From contig OX595988.1 in the NCBI GenBank assembly GCA_951394045.1, positions 3,177,352 through 3,241,351 of the forward strand: a stretch of DNA of 64,000 nucleotides. Direction: 5' to 3'. The DNA comes from Nitzschia sp. DOCU1. Lineage: Eukaryota > Bacillariophyta > Bacillariophyceae > Bacillariales > Bacillariaceae. Below, piece after piece: positions 51,812 through 61,487 of this stretch. The notes beneath the pieces are model-generated. The model did no database searches, was not told the origin of the DNA, and worked only from the letters and a program-made list of their open reading frames with translations. The translations under genes and the position numbers were made by a program. The stretch's first letter is position 1. Each line of letters starts with the position of its first letter.

Positions 51812-52717
51812 ATGACTTTTCGCTCCTTCTACCTTGCATCAACTATATTGTCTTCCGCCGCTGCCTTTTTGGTTGCTAATCCCAGCTTCATCCCGACTGA
51901 GGCGGGTTATCGACCAAAGCCTATCAAGGCTTTGATTTATGGCTGGGACGAGGACGGCGATGACGACATGACCCCACTCGACACGACTATCCGGTACGAA
52001 TCGGAAGTTGCGCAGTGCTCGGTTGAAGGGGTTGAGGTCGCTGAAACGATTTCCGTCGACCCCAATCGACTTGGCAGTCTAGCCCGATTGGCAGTCCACT
52101 TTTCTCCTCTTGACCGGCGTTTGCAGTTGGATCAAATCGAACGGGTGAACATCCTTTGTGTGTCTCACAATCACATTGATATCCAAGCAGTCATCTGTGA
52201 AGACGGTGGATGTGTGAGTCTTGCTGTGCCCATCAAGTTTCCCAAAGTCTGTGATTTGGGTGGCCATTTGGAAGGGTGCGTTATTGGTCACTTGGAAGAC
52301 TTCGATGAAACGGCGACATCTGTCTTGAGTACTGCGGGCGGTGACGAAGAATTACTTGATACGAATACCGAGGTTCGATATCCGTATTGGTGGGAGTCCC
52401 CCATGTCGTATGAGATGGTATCAGAATGTAAGAGCATGTGCTCCATTCTCAACGATGACGAATTCCAGCCTGAAGTCTTGGCATTGGCTCAAGACGCGAT
52501 GCAAAAGGATGGACAAGGGCTGACCGCCATTTCGGCCAAGGTAGCCAGCATCGGACCTGCAGGTTTTTACTTCAAGGTACGGGCTCGAGCGTGGGATTCA
52601 AGTGTCAAGTCTCTCGACGCTTTCTCGCCATTTGGCGGGAAATCCATGCAAAATCCCGACGAGTTGCGTGCAGCCGTCCTCGGCACTGTGGCAACTGCGG
52701 GTCAACCGACGCCATGA
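51812..52717 (+). CDS. Conserved algal-type protein of unknown function, secretory or plastid precursor
   Basis: A 301-residue intronless protein. The N-terminus MTFRSFYLASTILSSAAAF is a signal peptide ending A-A-A-F-L-V, close to the diatom plastid cleavage pattern with Phe at or near +1. The mature part begins with an acidic Y-G-W-D-E-D-G-D-D-D segment, then I-R-Y-E-S-E-V-A-Q-C, S-L-A-R-L-A-V-H-F-S-P, V-S-H-N-H-I-D-I-Q-A-V-I-C, G-C-V-S-L-A-V-P-I-K-F-P-K-V-C and G-C-V-I-G-H-L-E-D. I recall similar hypothetical proteins in green and brown-lineage algae but no function. The several Cys could form disulfides. It is unrelated to the flanking CRAL-TRIO/DUF6824 genes E and F. Confidence 0.65.
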   Translation: MTFRSFYLASTILSSAAAFLVANPSFIPTEAGYRPKPIKALIYGWDEDGDDDMTPLDTTIRYESEVAQCSVEGVEVAETISVDPNRLGSLARLAVHFSPLDRRLQLDQIERVNILCVSHNHIDIQAVICEDGGCVSLAVPIKFPKVCDLGGHLEGCVIGHLEDFDETATSVLSTAGGDEELLDTNTEVRYPYWWESPMSYEMVSECKSMCSILNDDEFQPEVLALAQDAMQKDGQGLTAISAKVASIGPAGFYFKVRARAWDSSVKSLDAFSPFGGKSMQNPDELRAAVLGTVATAGQPTP

Positions 52718-53252
52718 TGGAACGACACACAGAACAATTTTGCTATTACCTTTTGAAATATGTATGCTTTTTCGCACAGATAATTCACGAGAAGGGAAGT
52801 CGCATGCGGCCAGTACGCAAGTCCACTACTAGTTTTCCTCTCCGCAGTTCCGAGAACACCGTCCGACTTTCGAAGCTTGCAATCACTGTATAGTTAAAGC
52901 TTTAGCGCATGAAATCCCATAGTATACTCATTTCAGGGTGTAATGACTGGTGATTGGGTAGTTATTTCGGGGATTCGCCCGAAGGAGAAACACCTGGCTC
53001 TATTACCTGCTACAAAGGGGAAGATCTCAAGGCAACACAAAGGACGGGCTACTCCGATCTTGGCATGTCCAATGAAGGTGATTACTATTAAGCGTATAGA
53101 CATAAACTACTGGAGACTATCACCATACACGTGTTCCTACAACGAGCTCCTGTAGAGTGGTATGGAGTCAACGAAGCTGCTCAAATATTGTAAAATGTAT
53201 GGTGGTGATGTAAACTTGCTAGTAAAGTGAGAACATATTTAGAATCCGAACA
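52718..53252. other. Intergenic between convergent genes
   Basis: No gene or repeat is recognised. Confidence 0.5.
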
Positions 53253-54883
53253 TCAAATAATAGGTTCCGCCGCACGAAATGCCTTCTTCGAAGCGCCCCC
53301 CCGGAATCCCTCATCATAATCTTTTTCACCACCAACATCCCCATCGTTCTGAAGCATCGACAAATCCACTGGCGACGCGATAGGAGTTACCCTCTTGGAG
53401 CTGCTGGGAACTCCATCGCCTACGGAGGTGGCGTCATCCGTTGAAGAGACGTCACTCTCGGCAGTCGAGAGTGATTTTGACTTTTTGGAACGAGCATGTC
53501 GAAACCAGTGGGCAATCTTTTGGCGAGATTCCAAAAACGGAACCTCGACCCAAGCACCCTGATCGTTGTGTTTCAAAAAACGTCCTCCGGACTGATGAAT
53601 GAGCTGAATGATCTTCTCCGCGACGTCCGTTTTCTGATACTTGCCCAGTTTCTCATACTCCTCAAAATACATTTCTACAATGTGTAGAGCTCGCAATGTC
53701 CCAGTGTGTTCGCGAGCCACAGAGCTTTTCCCAAACAAAACATCGAATCTACGTGGGACGACCACAAACACTTCCGGTTGCTCGTCAGCAACCAACATCA
53801 TTTCTTTCTCTTCCTGTGCCCTCAGCATTGCTAGCCACTCCAAATGAGCATCCCTAGAGCAAGTGCCGTCTTTGAGAACTGGGCAGTCATTAGCCGGAAT
53901 TCCATATGTTAGAAGCTCAAAGTCGATTTCGTCTCGCGTCCCAAAATGCGAACGAAAACGGCATCGATAATGCTGTCCGACAAATATCTGAAAGCCGGCC
54001 ACATAGGGCCTCAAGGCTGGATCGTTGTAACAATAATGTCCACCCCGAATCCGGTTTGGAATGACAGTCTCCATGTCACAAATTTTGTGAAAATAATCCA
54101 TAGAAACTTTGAAGCCGTTAAAATTCATGATTAGCCATACCGACCCATTCTTCTGAGACTCCTCGTCTTTGAGCATTGACATGGATAAATACCATATCAC
54201 TCGAAGCTGAACAGATCAAAAGAAGTAGTGAGTCACCCGACATCGAATGCATGTTGTTGGTTCACGACTAAAACGCTTACCTCATTCTCAGGCTTAAATC
54301 CCTCCAAAGGAAAATGCTTAACCGCATCAGACGACAACATTAATATTGTTCTCCCGGCGGCGTCTCGTGTCCGCAACACCTGTGCAAACCCGGCCTCCAG
54401 TCCCAGACGGTCCAGAGGGTCTAGTAGATCCGATTGCCGAATGTCTCTGGCCAGAACGTCCCCATCTCCAAAGAGTTTCAGTTTGACATCGAAGTGCTTC
54501 ACCATCAACAAGGCAGCGGCTTCCGCGCTAAATGCCTCGCACCTCAAAAACATGAGCCGAAAGGCGCGATTAGTGACGTACCGGGCATTGAGCTTCAAAG
54601 CCAAGTTATAAGCTTCCTTGTCGCTGTTTTCGATGCGATTCAATTCACGTTCTAGTTCTTGGAGTTTCTCTTCGACGATGGATGCCTCTTCCTCTTCGGC
54701 AGGGGTCAAACCATGGATGTCGAATAACACCTTTTCATGTTCGTCAAGGGACAATTTCTCTAATTCTTTGGCCAGGAAATCTTCGGCCCGTGCAGCTTCG
54801 TCGCTAGTCTGCGGGAAACGATCCAAGGAAAGGCCCGCCGCCTTGGCCAATTCAAAGTCGCAGACTCTGTCTTCCAATGCCAT
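53253..54883 (-). CDS. CRAL-TRIO-like/DUF6824 fusion protein, family member F
   Basis: Minus-strand exons 54883-54281 (201 codons) and 54206-53253 are joined over a 74-bp GT-AG intron (phase 0), giving 518 residues. The first half has L-E-K-L-S-L-D-E-H-E-K-V-L-F-D-I-H-G, F-R-L-M-F-L-R-C-E-A-F, H-F-D-V-K-L-K-L-F-G, and R-D-A-A-G-R-T-I. The second exon has V-I-W-Y-L-S, GGHYCYNDPALRP (invariant Cys) and LLTYGIP. The DUF6824 module starts F-D-V-L-F-G-K-S-S-V-A-R-E-H-T-G-T and includes K-T-D-V-A-E-K-I-I and G-G-R-F-L-K-H-N-D. The tail has S-K-R-V-T-P-I-A-S-P. It is the only member on the minus strand. The ATG before A-L-E-D-R-V matches where the other members begin; an upstream extension in frame is not supported by the paralogues. 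Confidence 0.8.
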
Positions 54884-55384
54884 GGTAATAGGAGGAAAAA
54901 ATGTCGCCTTTCGGTGGGTGGTGGTCGTTTTGATTAGTTCCGTCAGTAGTTGTGAAGAAATGAGCAGTGAAGGGAGCGCGGGAAGGTGAAAGGAACAGGT
55001 CGGAACAAAAGGATCGCTGGTGTATGACTGCACGACTGGATATGTCCAATCAAAATTGGCCATTCTTAAGCAAAGTAAGCGCCATGCGTCAACTCCGGCA
55101 AACTCTTCTTGGCCGGCCGAAAAAAGGGAGAATAGAGAAAAGAGAAAGGGGAAATCATTCCATGGGGGTGGGGTACGCGGTCATCCCCGCATCGACTACC
55201 TCATTGTTGCTCATTGTCGATATTGCCTGCGTCTTTGTCGCCTTCTCACCAACACGAATACTACTACTAGCGTTATTTTCACTAGCACCAACAATAGTGT
55301 AGTCATGAAAAATTATGTGAAATGCATGAGAGGCCGCGTCGTGAGCCCTTCTCCACTATCTAATAAAAATGAGCTCCCACCGCG
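54884..55384. other. Intergenic
   Basis: This is the promoter side of member F and 3' flank of the next minus-strand gene. No gene is seen. Confidence 0.5.
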
Positions 55385-56809
55385 TTATTCAGTGGAACTT
55401 GGCACTGGCATTGGCTGAAAGTATATGGCAAAGATGGGATCATCCAGATCGGTGATGTCTTCCTTCAGAAACTCAATGGGGTCATTGTTTATCTTTTGGT
55501 CGAAGAAATAATCTATGGATGTCTGCATTGGTCCATAAGAGAAGCAGAACATCCGATCAAGCGAGAACGAGTCTCGTTTCATAGAACCAGCCGGTGCAGG
55601 GCTATCGAGACGATAGGTGATCACGGGTGGTGGAGTTCCTTTAGGCAAGGTCGACGCTCCTAGTTCGAAGGAATTTGAAGAGGAGTTCGCCTTACCGTTC
55701 AACGACGAGGTGAGGCTTGCAAATGAGCAAAGAACAAAGTCATCGCAGCTGATGACATCACTACCAGCGTCGAAGGCTTCGGGCAACAAGGACATGACGA
55801 ATTCAGCGGGGTTTGTGGTCCTTGGGAGACAGGATTCTTCAGTAAGGGACTCGTCGTCGTCTTGTCGAGCATTCCTGCTCTGGTCACGAGTATCACCGTC
55901 TTTGTCACCAGTCACCGCCGCGTGATCGCGATTTTTGATGGCCAACACGGGCTGGGCGACGTTAGCCACGGGCGCCTTTTGAGTCTTAGGTTTGCTTTTC
56001 TCAGTTGTGAGGATCTTCTTGTTGCCGTAGTTTTTCTCGGCTCGTGCTGCCTTGTGCTCCAAGTACCTGGCCCACACATCACGATACTTGGGGTCGCTAC
56101 TGGCTTCTTCATGCAAGAGTATGGGAATGTACTTGTCTCGGAGCGCTTGGCGGACCTTGGAACGTTTGTTCTTGTCGGGGCTGAGGTAGTATTTGCCGGT
56201 GCTCTTATCTTGTTCCACAAAGCGTGGTTTTCCCTCGCGTTTTTCGACCCCCTGGATAACCATGTCAACAATCGTTTCCTGGGCGATTCTGTCGGCCAGA
56301 AGATATGCCATTCGATGAAGCAGGATGAGAGGCCAGAATATAGTTTGGTTTCCCTCGTGGTGATTGGATTCCCCACCTTTACCAGAAACAATATCTATAT
56401 TTCGTGGCTTGGCTTCAAGATATTCTTTTTTGGCCGGACACTCTCGACGACGGGGAGATCTTTTTGATTTGGTAATGGTTTTGGTGGCTTTTGTTGGAAT
56501 CTTCTTCTTCTTCTTGCAAGCTGTATTCTTCTTTTGCCTGATAGTAGGGAGAGGCATTTGATCCCGGATCATCTTCTTGTGAGTTTTCATCGACGTCAAG
56601 GTCGCCGCTTTGGCCAGCTGCTGCTGCTGCTGCTCATCCGAAGTTTTACGCTTCTTTGACGTTACCATCGCCGTTTCTCCGTGTCGATCATCGAGCAAGT
56701 CGCAGAACGAAGAGGTCTCTCCGGCCGATAGGAGGAGGCTTGCGTTTTCATCTCTCGACCACGAGTTAAAGGGATTTCTTGTGCCAAAAGAAGTGTGTAG
56801 AGTCGTCAT
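55385..56809 (-). CDS. DUF6824-domain protein of a second type (nuclear-like, basic)
   Basis: A 474-residue single-exon protein. The N-terminal part has K-K-R-K and Gln/Lys-rich runs (Q-Q-Q-Q-Q; K-K-K-K-K-I-P-T-K), suggesting nuclear import. A DUF6824 module begins I-D-I-V-S-G-K-G-G-E-S-N-H-H-E-G-N, then I-V-D-M-V-I-Q-G-V, G-K-P-R-F-V-E-Q-D, and K-V-R-Q-A-L-R-D-K-Y. This is the common stand-alone form of the domain (H-x-G-N and R-F-x-E signatures), distinct from the form fused to CRAL-TRIO in members A to G. The C-terminal third is acidic and Ser-rich, with D-R-M-F-C-F-S-Y-G near the end. DUF6824 has no established biochemical role. ATG 56809 is chosen because the codons before it begin with a TTG. 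Confidence 0.7.
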   Translation of the reverse strand: MTTLHTSFGTRNPFNSWSRDENASLLLSAGETSSFCDLLDDRHGETAMVTSKKRKTSDEQQQQQLAKAATLTSMKTHKKMIRDQMPLPTIRQKKNTACKKKKKIPTKATKTITKSKRSPRRRECPAKKEYLEAKPRNIDIVSGKGGESNHHEGNQTIFWPLILLHRMAYLLADRIAQETIVDMVIQGVEKREGKPRFVEQDKSTGKYYLSPDKNKRSKVRQALRDKYIPILLHEEASSDPKYRDVWARYLEHKAARAEKNYGNKKILTTEKSKPKTQKAPVANVAQPVLAIKNRDHAAVTGDKDGDTRDQSRNARQDDDESLTEESCLPRTTNPAEFVMSLLPEAFDAGSDVISCDDFVLCSFASLTSSLNGKANSSSNSFELGASTLPKGTPPPVITYRLDSPAPAGSMKRDSFSLDRMFCFSYGPMQTSIDYFFDQKINNDPIEFLKEDITDLDDPIFAIYFQPMPVPSSTE

Positions 56810-57417
56810 GGTAATACAAACCAAATTAGGTCAAGATGAACGATTTATATAATAGAAAGCTACTAGCTCTAGTCTGAAAGCAAGGGTATGAATGTAAAAT
56901 GTGGTAAAAGTAAAATTATGTGAACAATTGAAAGTTAGCTGCAATGCGTTTTGAGCATGGGTCTGCAAGCAATCGAGTCGTGGCGCCCTTATCTTTCTGC
57001 GATCACATCGTCTGACCGCCATTCTGAATGAAGGAAATAGTCGAACTAGTCGACAAGGTCGAAAATCATCGCAATAGAGCAGACAGCGTATCCCCCAAAC
57101 GCAGCTATGCTGGAGTTAGTAGCTTTGTTCATCTCACCGCATTGGCGATCACAGTGCTGCTATTTCCTGCATACTTTCTCCCTCTCGCCAACACTGATAC
57201 TAATGTTAGCAGTATTCTGATAATCAGGTAATACACAAGATAATGAGGCAGCAACAGCACTCCTACAGTCGTACAAAATTACGATGTCAAGGTAGCTCAA
57301 ATGCGAGCCTTGCACCCTGACCAATTTCCAGAAACACTGGTGCACCGACATTATTTTTGAATACAATCACTATTATGTTAAATGCATGAAAGGCCGCATC
57401 ATGAGCGGGGCATTTCT
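56810..57417. other. Intergenic
   Basis: No gene is supported; AT-rich in the first 150 bp. Confidence 0.5.
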
Positions 57418-58610
57418 CTATGCAAGTTGGTCGGTTGCAGTCGTACTCAACAGTGTCAACCATGAGCTCCCACCGTCCAATTCACTTGAACGTGGCACAC
57501 TCATTGGCTGATAATACATGGCCTCGAAGGGATAATCAAAATGGGTGATCTCTTCCTTCAGAAGATCAATGGGCCCATTAATCATCTCGTCAGAGAAATA
57601 ATCTAGGGATGTCCTCGACATTCTTCCATAAGAGAAGAAGCACATCGTCTCAGCAGAACAATCGAGATCCATGGGCAGGGTCGGCATGGCCATTTCAGCA
57701 ATGGGATTGGGAGAGGAGCTCGCCTGACCAATCAAAAATGGTGTGGCTTGCAAATCAGGAAGGATTGAAGCCATCGGCGCCGAGTCGAAGTCAGCGTCGA
57801 GCGAGAACGAGTCAGCTTCTCTCAAACCAGCCAGCGCAGCAGAACTGTCGAGATCCACGGGCGGGGTCAGCATTGCTGATTCGATGGGATTAAGCGAGGA
57901 GTTCGCCTGACCAATCAACAATTGTTTGGCTTGCAAATCTAAGCGTCGAGCGACCAGGGCATCACCAATTCAGCGGGGTTTGTGGTCCCGGGGTCACAAA
58001 ATTCATCAATGAATTCTTCATCATCCTTGGCAGAGGTGGAATCTTGAAGAAGAAAGACGGCGTTGTCTTCTTGTGGAGCATCCGTGCCCTCGTCACAAGG
58101 GCCATCTTCGCCTTTGTCCCCAGTCCATGCCGCGTGATAGCGATTGATGGCCAGCATGGGCTGGGCAATTTTAGGCACGGACACCTCTCGAGTCTTAGGT
58201 TTGCTTTTCTTCTTAGTTGTGAACTTCTTATTGTTGCCGTAGTTTTTCTCGGCCCGTGCTGCCTTGTGCTCCAAGTGCCTGGCCCCCACATCAGGGTATT
58301 TGATACGGGCTTTGTCTTGCAAGCATTTGGGAGTGTACTTGCCTCGATACGCTTGGCGGACCTTGGCTCTTATATTCTTGATGGGGCTTTTGTACCATTT
58401 GCCCATGTAGGGTTCCACAAAGCGTGGCTTTCCCTCATGACATAGGACCAACTGGATAACCAAGTCAACAATCCTTGCCTTGCCCTTTGTGTCGGCACGA
58501 AGATATTCATCCTTATTTTCCACGACGAGAGGCAAAAATATAGTTTTGTTTCCCTCGTGGTTATTGGTTCTCCCCCTCTACCAGAAAGAACGTCTTTGTC
58601 TCATGGCTCG
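57418..58610 (-). pseudogene. Decayed tandem copy of the second-type DUF6824 gene
   Basis: Reads as a broken paralogue of the gene at 55385-56809. From the 5' side (about 58610) the frame D-V-L-S-G-R-G-G-E is followed by a one-base loss relative to the paralogue, after which N-H-E-G-N-K-T-I-F-L-P continues in another frame. A TGA precedes this segment. The next open part (58535-57939) has V-D-L-V-I-Q, G-K-P-R-F-V-E-P and K-V-R-Q-A-Y-R-G-K-Y, then ends at a TAG. The C-terminal part resumes in a third frame (57936-57418) with C-F-F-S-Y-G-R-M matching the paralogue's C-F-S-Y-G, and contains an internal duplication (LDLQAKQLLIGQANSS / PDLQATPFLIGQASSS). At least two frame breaks and the lost N-terminus argue for a pseudogene; unrecognised introns are the alternative. 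Confidence 0.65.
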
Positions 58611-59417
58611 CCATCAATTTCTATCGTGGGAACAGCTCGACGGCTCATCGTGCAAGAAACCAAATCAGGTCAAGAGAAACAATCGATCGAAGACGAAGTG
58701 CTGAAATGTTTTTTGTGAACCCCCAGGTGCCGAAGAGGATTCATGTCCGGTCCACCGCGGGCTTCCCACCATATGCAATTATCCATGGTATCTTGCACAA
58801 CTCAAATAGTAGACGCACGGGTCAACAAACGAATGAAGTCTTGTGCTTCTTTGGGGCGCCCTTGGTTGCGCGGGGCTCCTGTTCTTGTTACCACGGCGGG
58901 TATGGTACACATCTTGACAAAAGACACGCGGGTTTGCAGGTATAATAGCGTATGGTGTAACGATGCTTGCAATGGACAAACAGACTGTGTTGACAATGGG
59001 CATTGACGACGACGATGTGGTGATGCTGGGGTCAGATTTTCGTTCCGAGTGAGTCGAGTCGAGTCGATCTCGCGCACCGCTCTCTAAAAAAATAGGCCCT
59101 CGAGGTGCCAGGTATCGTACCAGGTACGATACGAGGATGCCTTCAACTTCGCGTCGCAGCCATATCATAATACACCACACGCTCCTGCCCGGCGCCAACA
59201 CAAACACGCTACCGTAGTGGGTACGCTTAGTAAACATGAGACTTTGTACTCCCTCCATAGAAATCGACTTCGGAAACTCCATCGTGTTCGATGATGCTCC
59301 ACGGCGGGGCGAGAACCCCGAGATCTTTTCGAAGAAATGTTCGCATCAGCATTCACAATTTGCTCCGTCTCACAAACTTTACAATCAAAGACATTGAACA
59401 TATTGAAAGCTTGCAAC
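58611..59417. other. Intergenic with perfect palindrome
   Basis: No gene is supported; several overlapping frames on both strands lack features. A perfect 10-bp inverted repeat with a 1-bp centre is at 59112-59132. Confidence 0.5.
59112..59132. repeat. 21-bp near-continuous palindrome
   Basis: Arms GTATCGTACC and GGTACGATAC are separated by a single A. It lies 286 bp before the aldo/keto reductase ATG. It could be a regulator site or a cruciform; neither is shown. Confidence 0.7.
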
Positions 59418-60587
59418 ATGAGTACACCTACCATGTACTATCGCACCCTTGGAAATACTGGAATGGTTACTTCCGTCTTTGGTTTTGGATTCTGGGCGAC
59501 GTTTGGTGTGAAGGTATGCATACGATCTGAAGGTGACAAACGTCAAATCATCTGACCGTGGTACTGCTTTCGGCTAACAACAGCATCTACATTATCATTT
59601 CAGGATGGTCTATTGGATCGGGATGGAATCGAAAGCGCCAAGAAAATCCTCAGTATCGCTCGAAAGGGAGGCATCAACTTCTTTGACAACGCGGAGACTT
59701 ACGGTAATCCAACGGGTGAGGCCGAGCGCATCTTTGGCCAAGCCTTTAAGGAATTGCGCACAGAAGACCCCGAGTTGTGGAGGCGAAGCGACATTTTGGT
59801 GACCACCAAACTTTTCTGGGGTGGATCTGGTCTCAATGAGCGTGGTTTGAGTAGAAAACACATCATGGAGGGAATGGATGCTTCATTGAAGCGATTGCAA
59901 CTGGACTATGTCGATCTGATCTACTGCCATCGCCCCGACTCGCTGACTCCTACGGAAAATGTTGTGCGCGCCATGACTGATTTGGTGCGACAAAACAAAG
60001 CCATGGCATGGGGTACAAGTGAATGGAGTGCTCAGCAAATTACAGAAGCCTTTTGGATTGCCAAATCAGAAGGATTAGAGCCGCCCCAAGTCGAACAGCC
60101 CCAGTACCACATGTTTCACCGTGAGCGCGTCGAAAAGGAATATTTTCCAATGTACAAGCGTCCTTATACTCTTGGGTTGACCACATGGAGCCCTCTTGCG
60201 AGTGGGCTTTTGACAGGAAAGTACAACGATGGTCAGATCCCTGCCGATTCTCGAGCCAAGCAAACGGGCTATAGTTTTATTGAAGGCATGATTCAGAGGT
60301 GGCAGAAGGAAGGAAAGTTTGACAAGGTGAAGGAGCTCTCTGAGTACGCCAAAGAGCACTTTGGTTGTAGCATTGCGGACCTTGCGTTGGCATGGTGCGT
60401 GAAGAATCCCAACGTGAGCTGTGTTTTGCTCGGAGCAACCAAGGAACAACAAATCGAGGCTAACCTCAAGGCCATTACGATTGTAGAAAAGCTGACAGAT
60501 GAGCACATGGGGGCGATTGAGAAAATCCTTGGCAACAAGCCTGACGACTACTGGGGAAATGGCAAGCGGAGCATCCCTACCATCTAG
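59418..60587 (+). CDS. Aldo/keto reductase, voltage-gated K+ channel beta-subunit type
   Basis: Exons 59418-59513 and 59604-60587 are joined over a 90-bp GT-AG intron (phase 0, F-G-V-K to D-G-L-L-D), giving 359 residues. The N-terminus M-Y-Y-R-T-L-G-N-T-G-M-V-T-S matches the KCNAB-like AKR start. The tetrad is visible: Asp and Tyr in F-F-D-N-A-E-T-Y-G, Lys in L-V-T-T-K-L-F-W-G-G, and His in L-I-Y-C-H-R-P-D. The C-terminal W-S-P-L-A-S-G-L-L-T-G-K-Y and L-L-G-A-T-K-E-Q-Q-I-E complete the NADPH-binding barrel. It should be an NADPH-dependent carbonyl reductase; channel association is only known for animal and plant relatives. Two further start ATGs are possible (59337 in frame upstream; 59433 downstream). 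Confidence 0.88.
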
Positions 60588-61044
60588 ATTGGACTCGGGA
60601 GAAATAGGGACGGATAAACTGAATATAGCTGTAGCCAGTTTGGATTGCATGAGTGCTGCGGCATTTTCTGCCTGCGCCAACTGCCTGGATTCGTTATCTC
60701 AGTTATGCATGCTACTATGTGACAACAGCGTGGCTATCAGAAATAATAGTTGACCCTGTTGAGCACGTCTTATCGTGTAGACGACTTCTCGCTCTCTTCA
60801 CTCACAATGGCGGAACAACACATGTTCAAATGTAATCGACATTTTCGTTCTAGGAGTCTTAATCGATTCAGTGTATCATAGCGTCGCGGTTCAGGAACAC
60901 CCGTCCGTGCTCTTCGGATGGCCTGAAAGCTCTTTCGACGTTCTGCTTGCGGCACGCGCACTGCGCATCCACCATACAAGCCGCACCCCTAATATATCTA
61001 AGCTATAAAAAAGGTCATCTAAGCTGTAATACAATATAGCCCCC

Positions 61045-61074
61045 AACCCAAACCCTAACCCTAACCCTAACCTT
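61045..61074. repeat. Interstitial telomere-like (CCCTAA)n tract
   Basis: Three perfect CCCTAA units bordered by the variants CCCAAA and CCTTA. This matches the TTAGGG telomere repeat found in diatoms and many eukaryotes. It lies inside the window with genes on both sides. Confidence 0.8.
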
Positions 61075-61107
61075 ACATAAGCCCTAAAGTCATTTGGGGG
61101 CTTATGT
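61075..61107. repeat. Perfect 10-bp inverted repeat beside the telomere-like tract
   Basis: ACATAAGCCC and GGGCTTATGT around a 13-base loop, beginning at the base after the telomere-like tract; it could form a hairpin. Confidence 0.7.
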
Positions 61108-61487
61108 TAGTTGTTCTTGGAAGCTCCGACGGGTGGGAGGACAGGCCTTACAGCTCAGATGACCCTTTTTACAGCTCAGATGTCCCTGAATACATATACA
61201 TCCACGTATATGTTATATATATTTCTTATAGCTCAGAAAACCAAATCTTGCATACAAGCCACACGCACACACAATCATCGTCGTCATAATTAAGAGGCAT
61301 TCGATGAGACGGAAGGTCATTTCGAAGTGCCAAGTTGATCTTTGGAACGTTTGAAACACGGGGGAATGAGACTGCTCCGTCTCATCTCGTCCGCTCCATT
61401 CAACTTCCCTCATTTATCTAGTTGCTTCGATCCCTACCAGGTGTTTCTCTCAGTAGCAACGATAAGGACAACAAGCTGCCGTGAACC

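Larger units (their letters stand above)
60588..61487. other. Long intergenic region with telomere-like tract and hairpin
   Basis: No gene is supported. It holds the (CCCTAA)n tract and a perfect inverted repeat listed separately, and a short direct repeat ACAGCTCAGATG at about 61150 and 61171. Confidence 0.6.
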
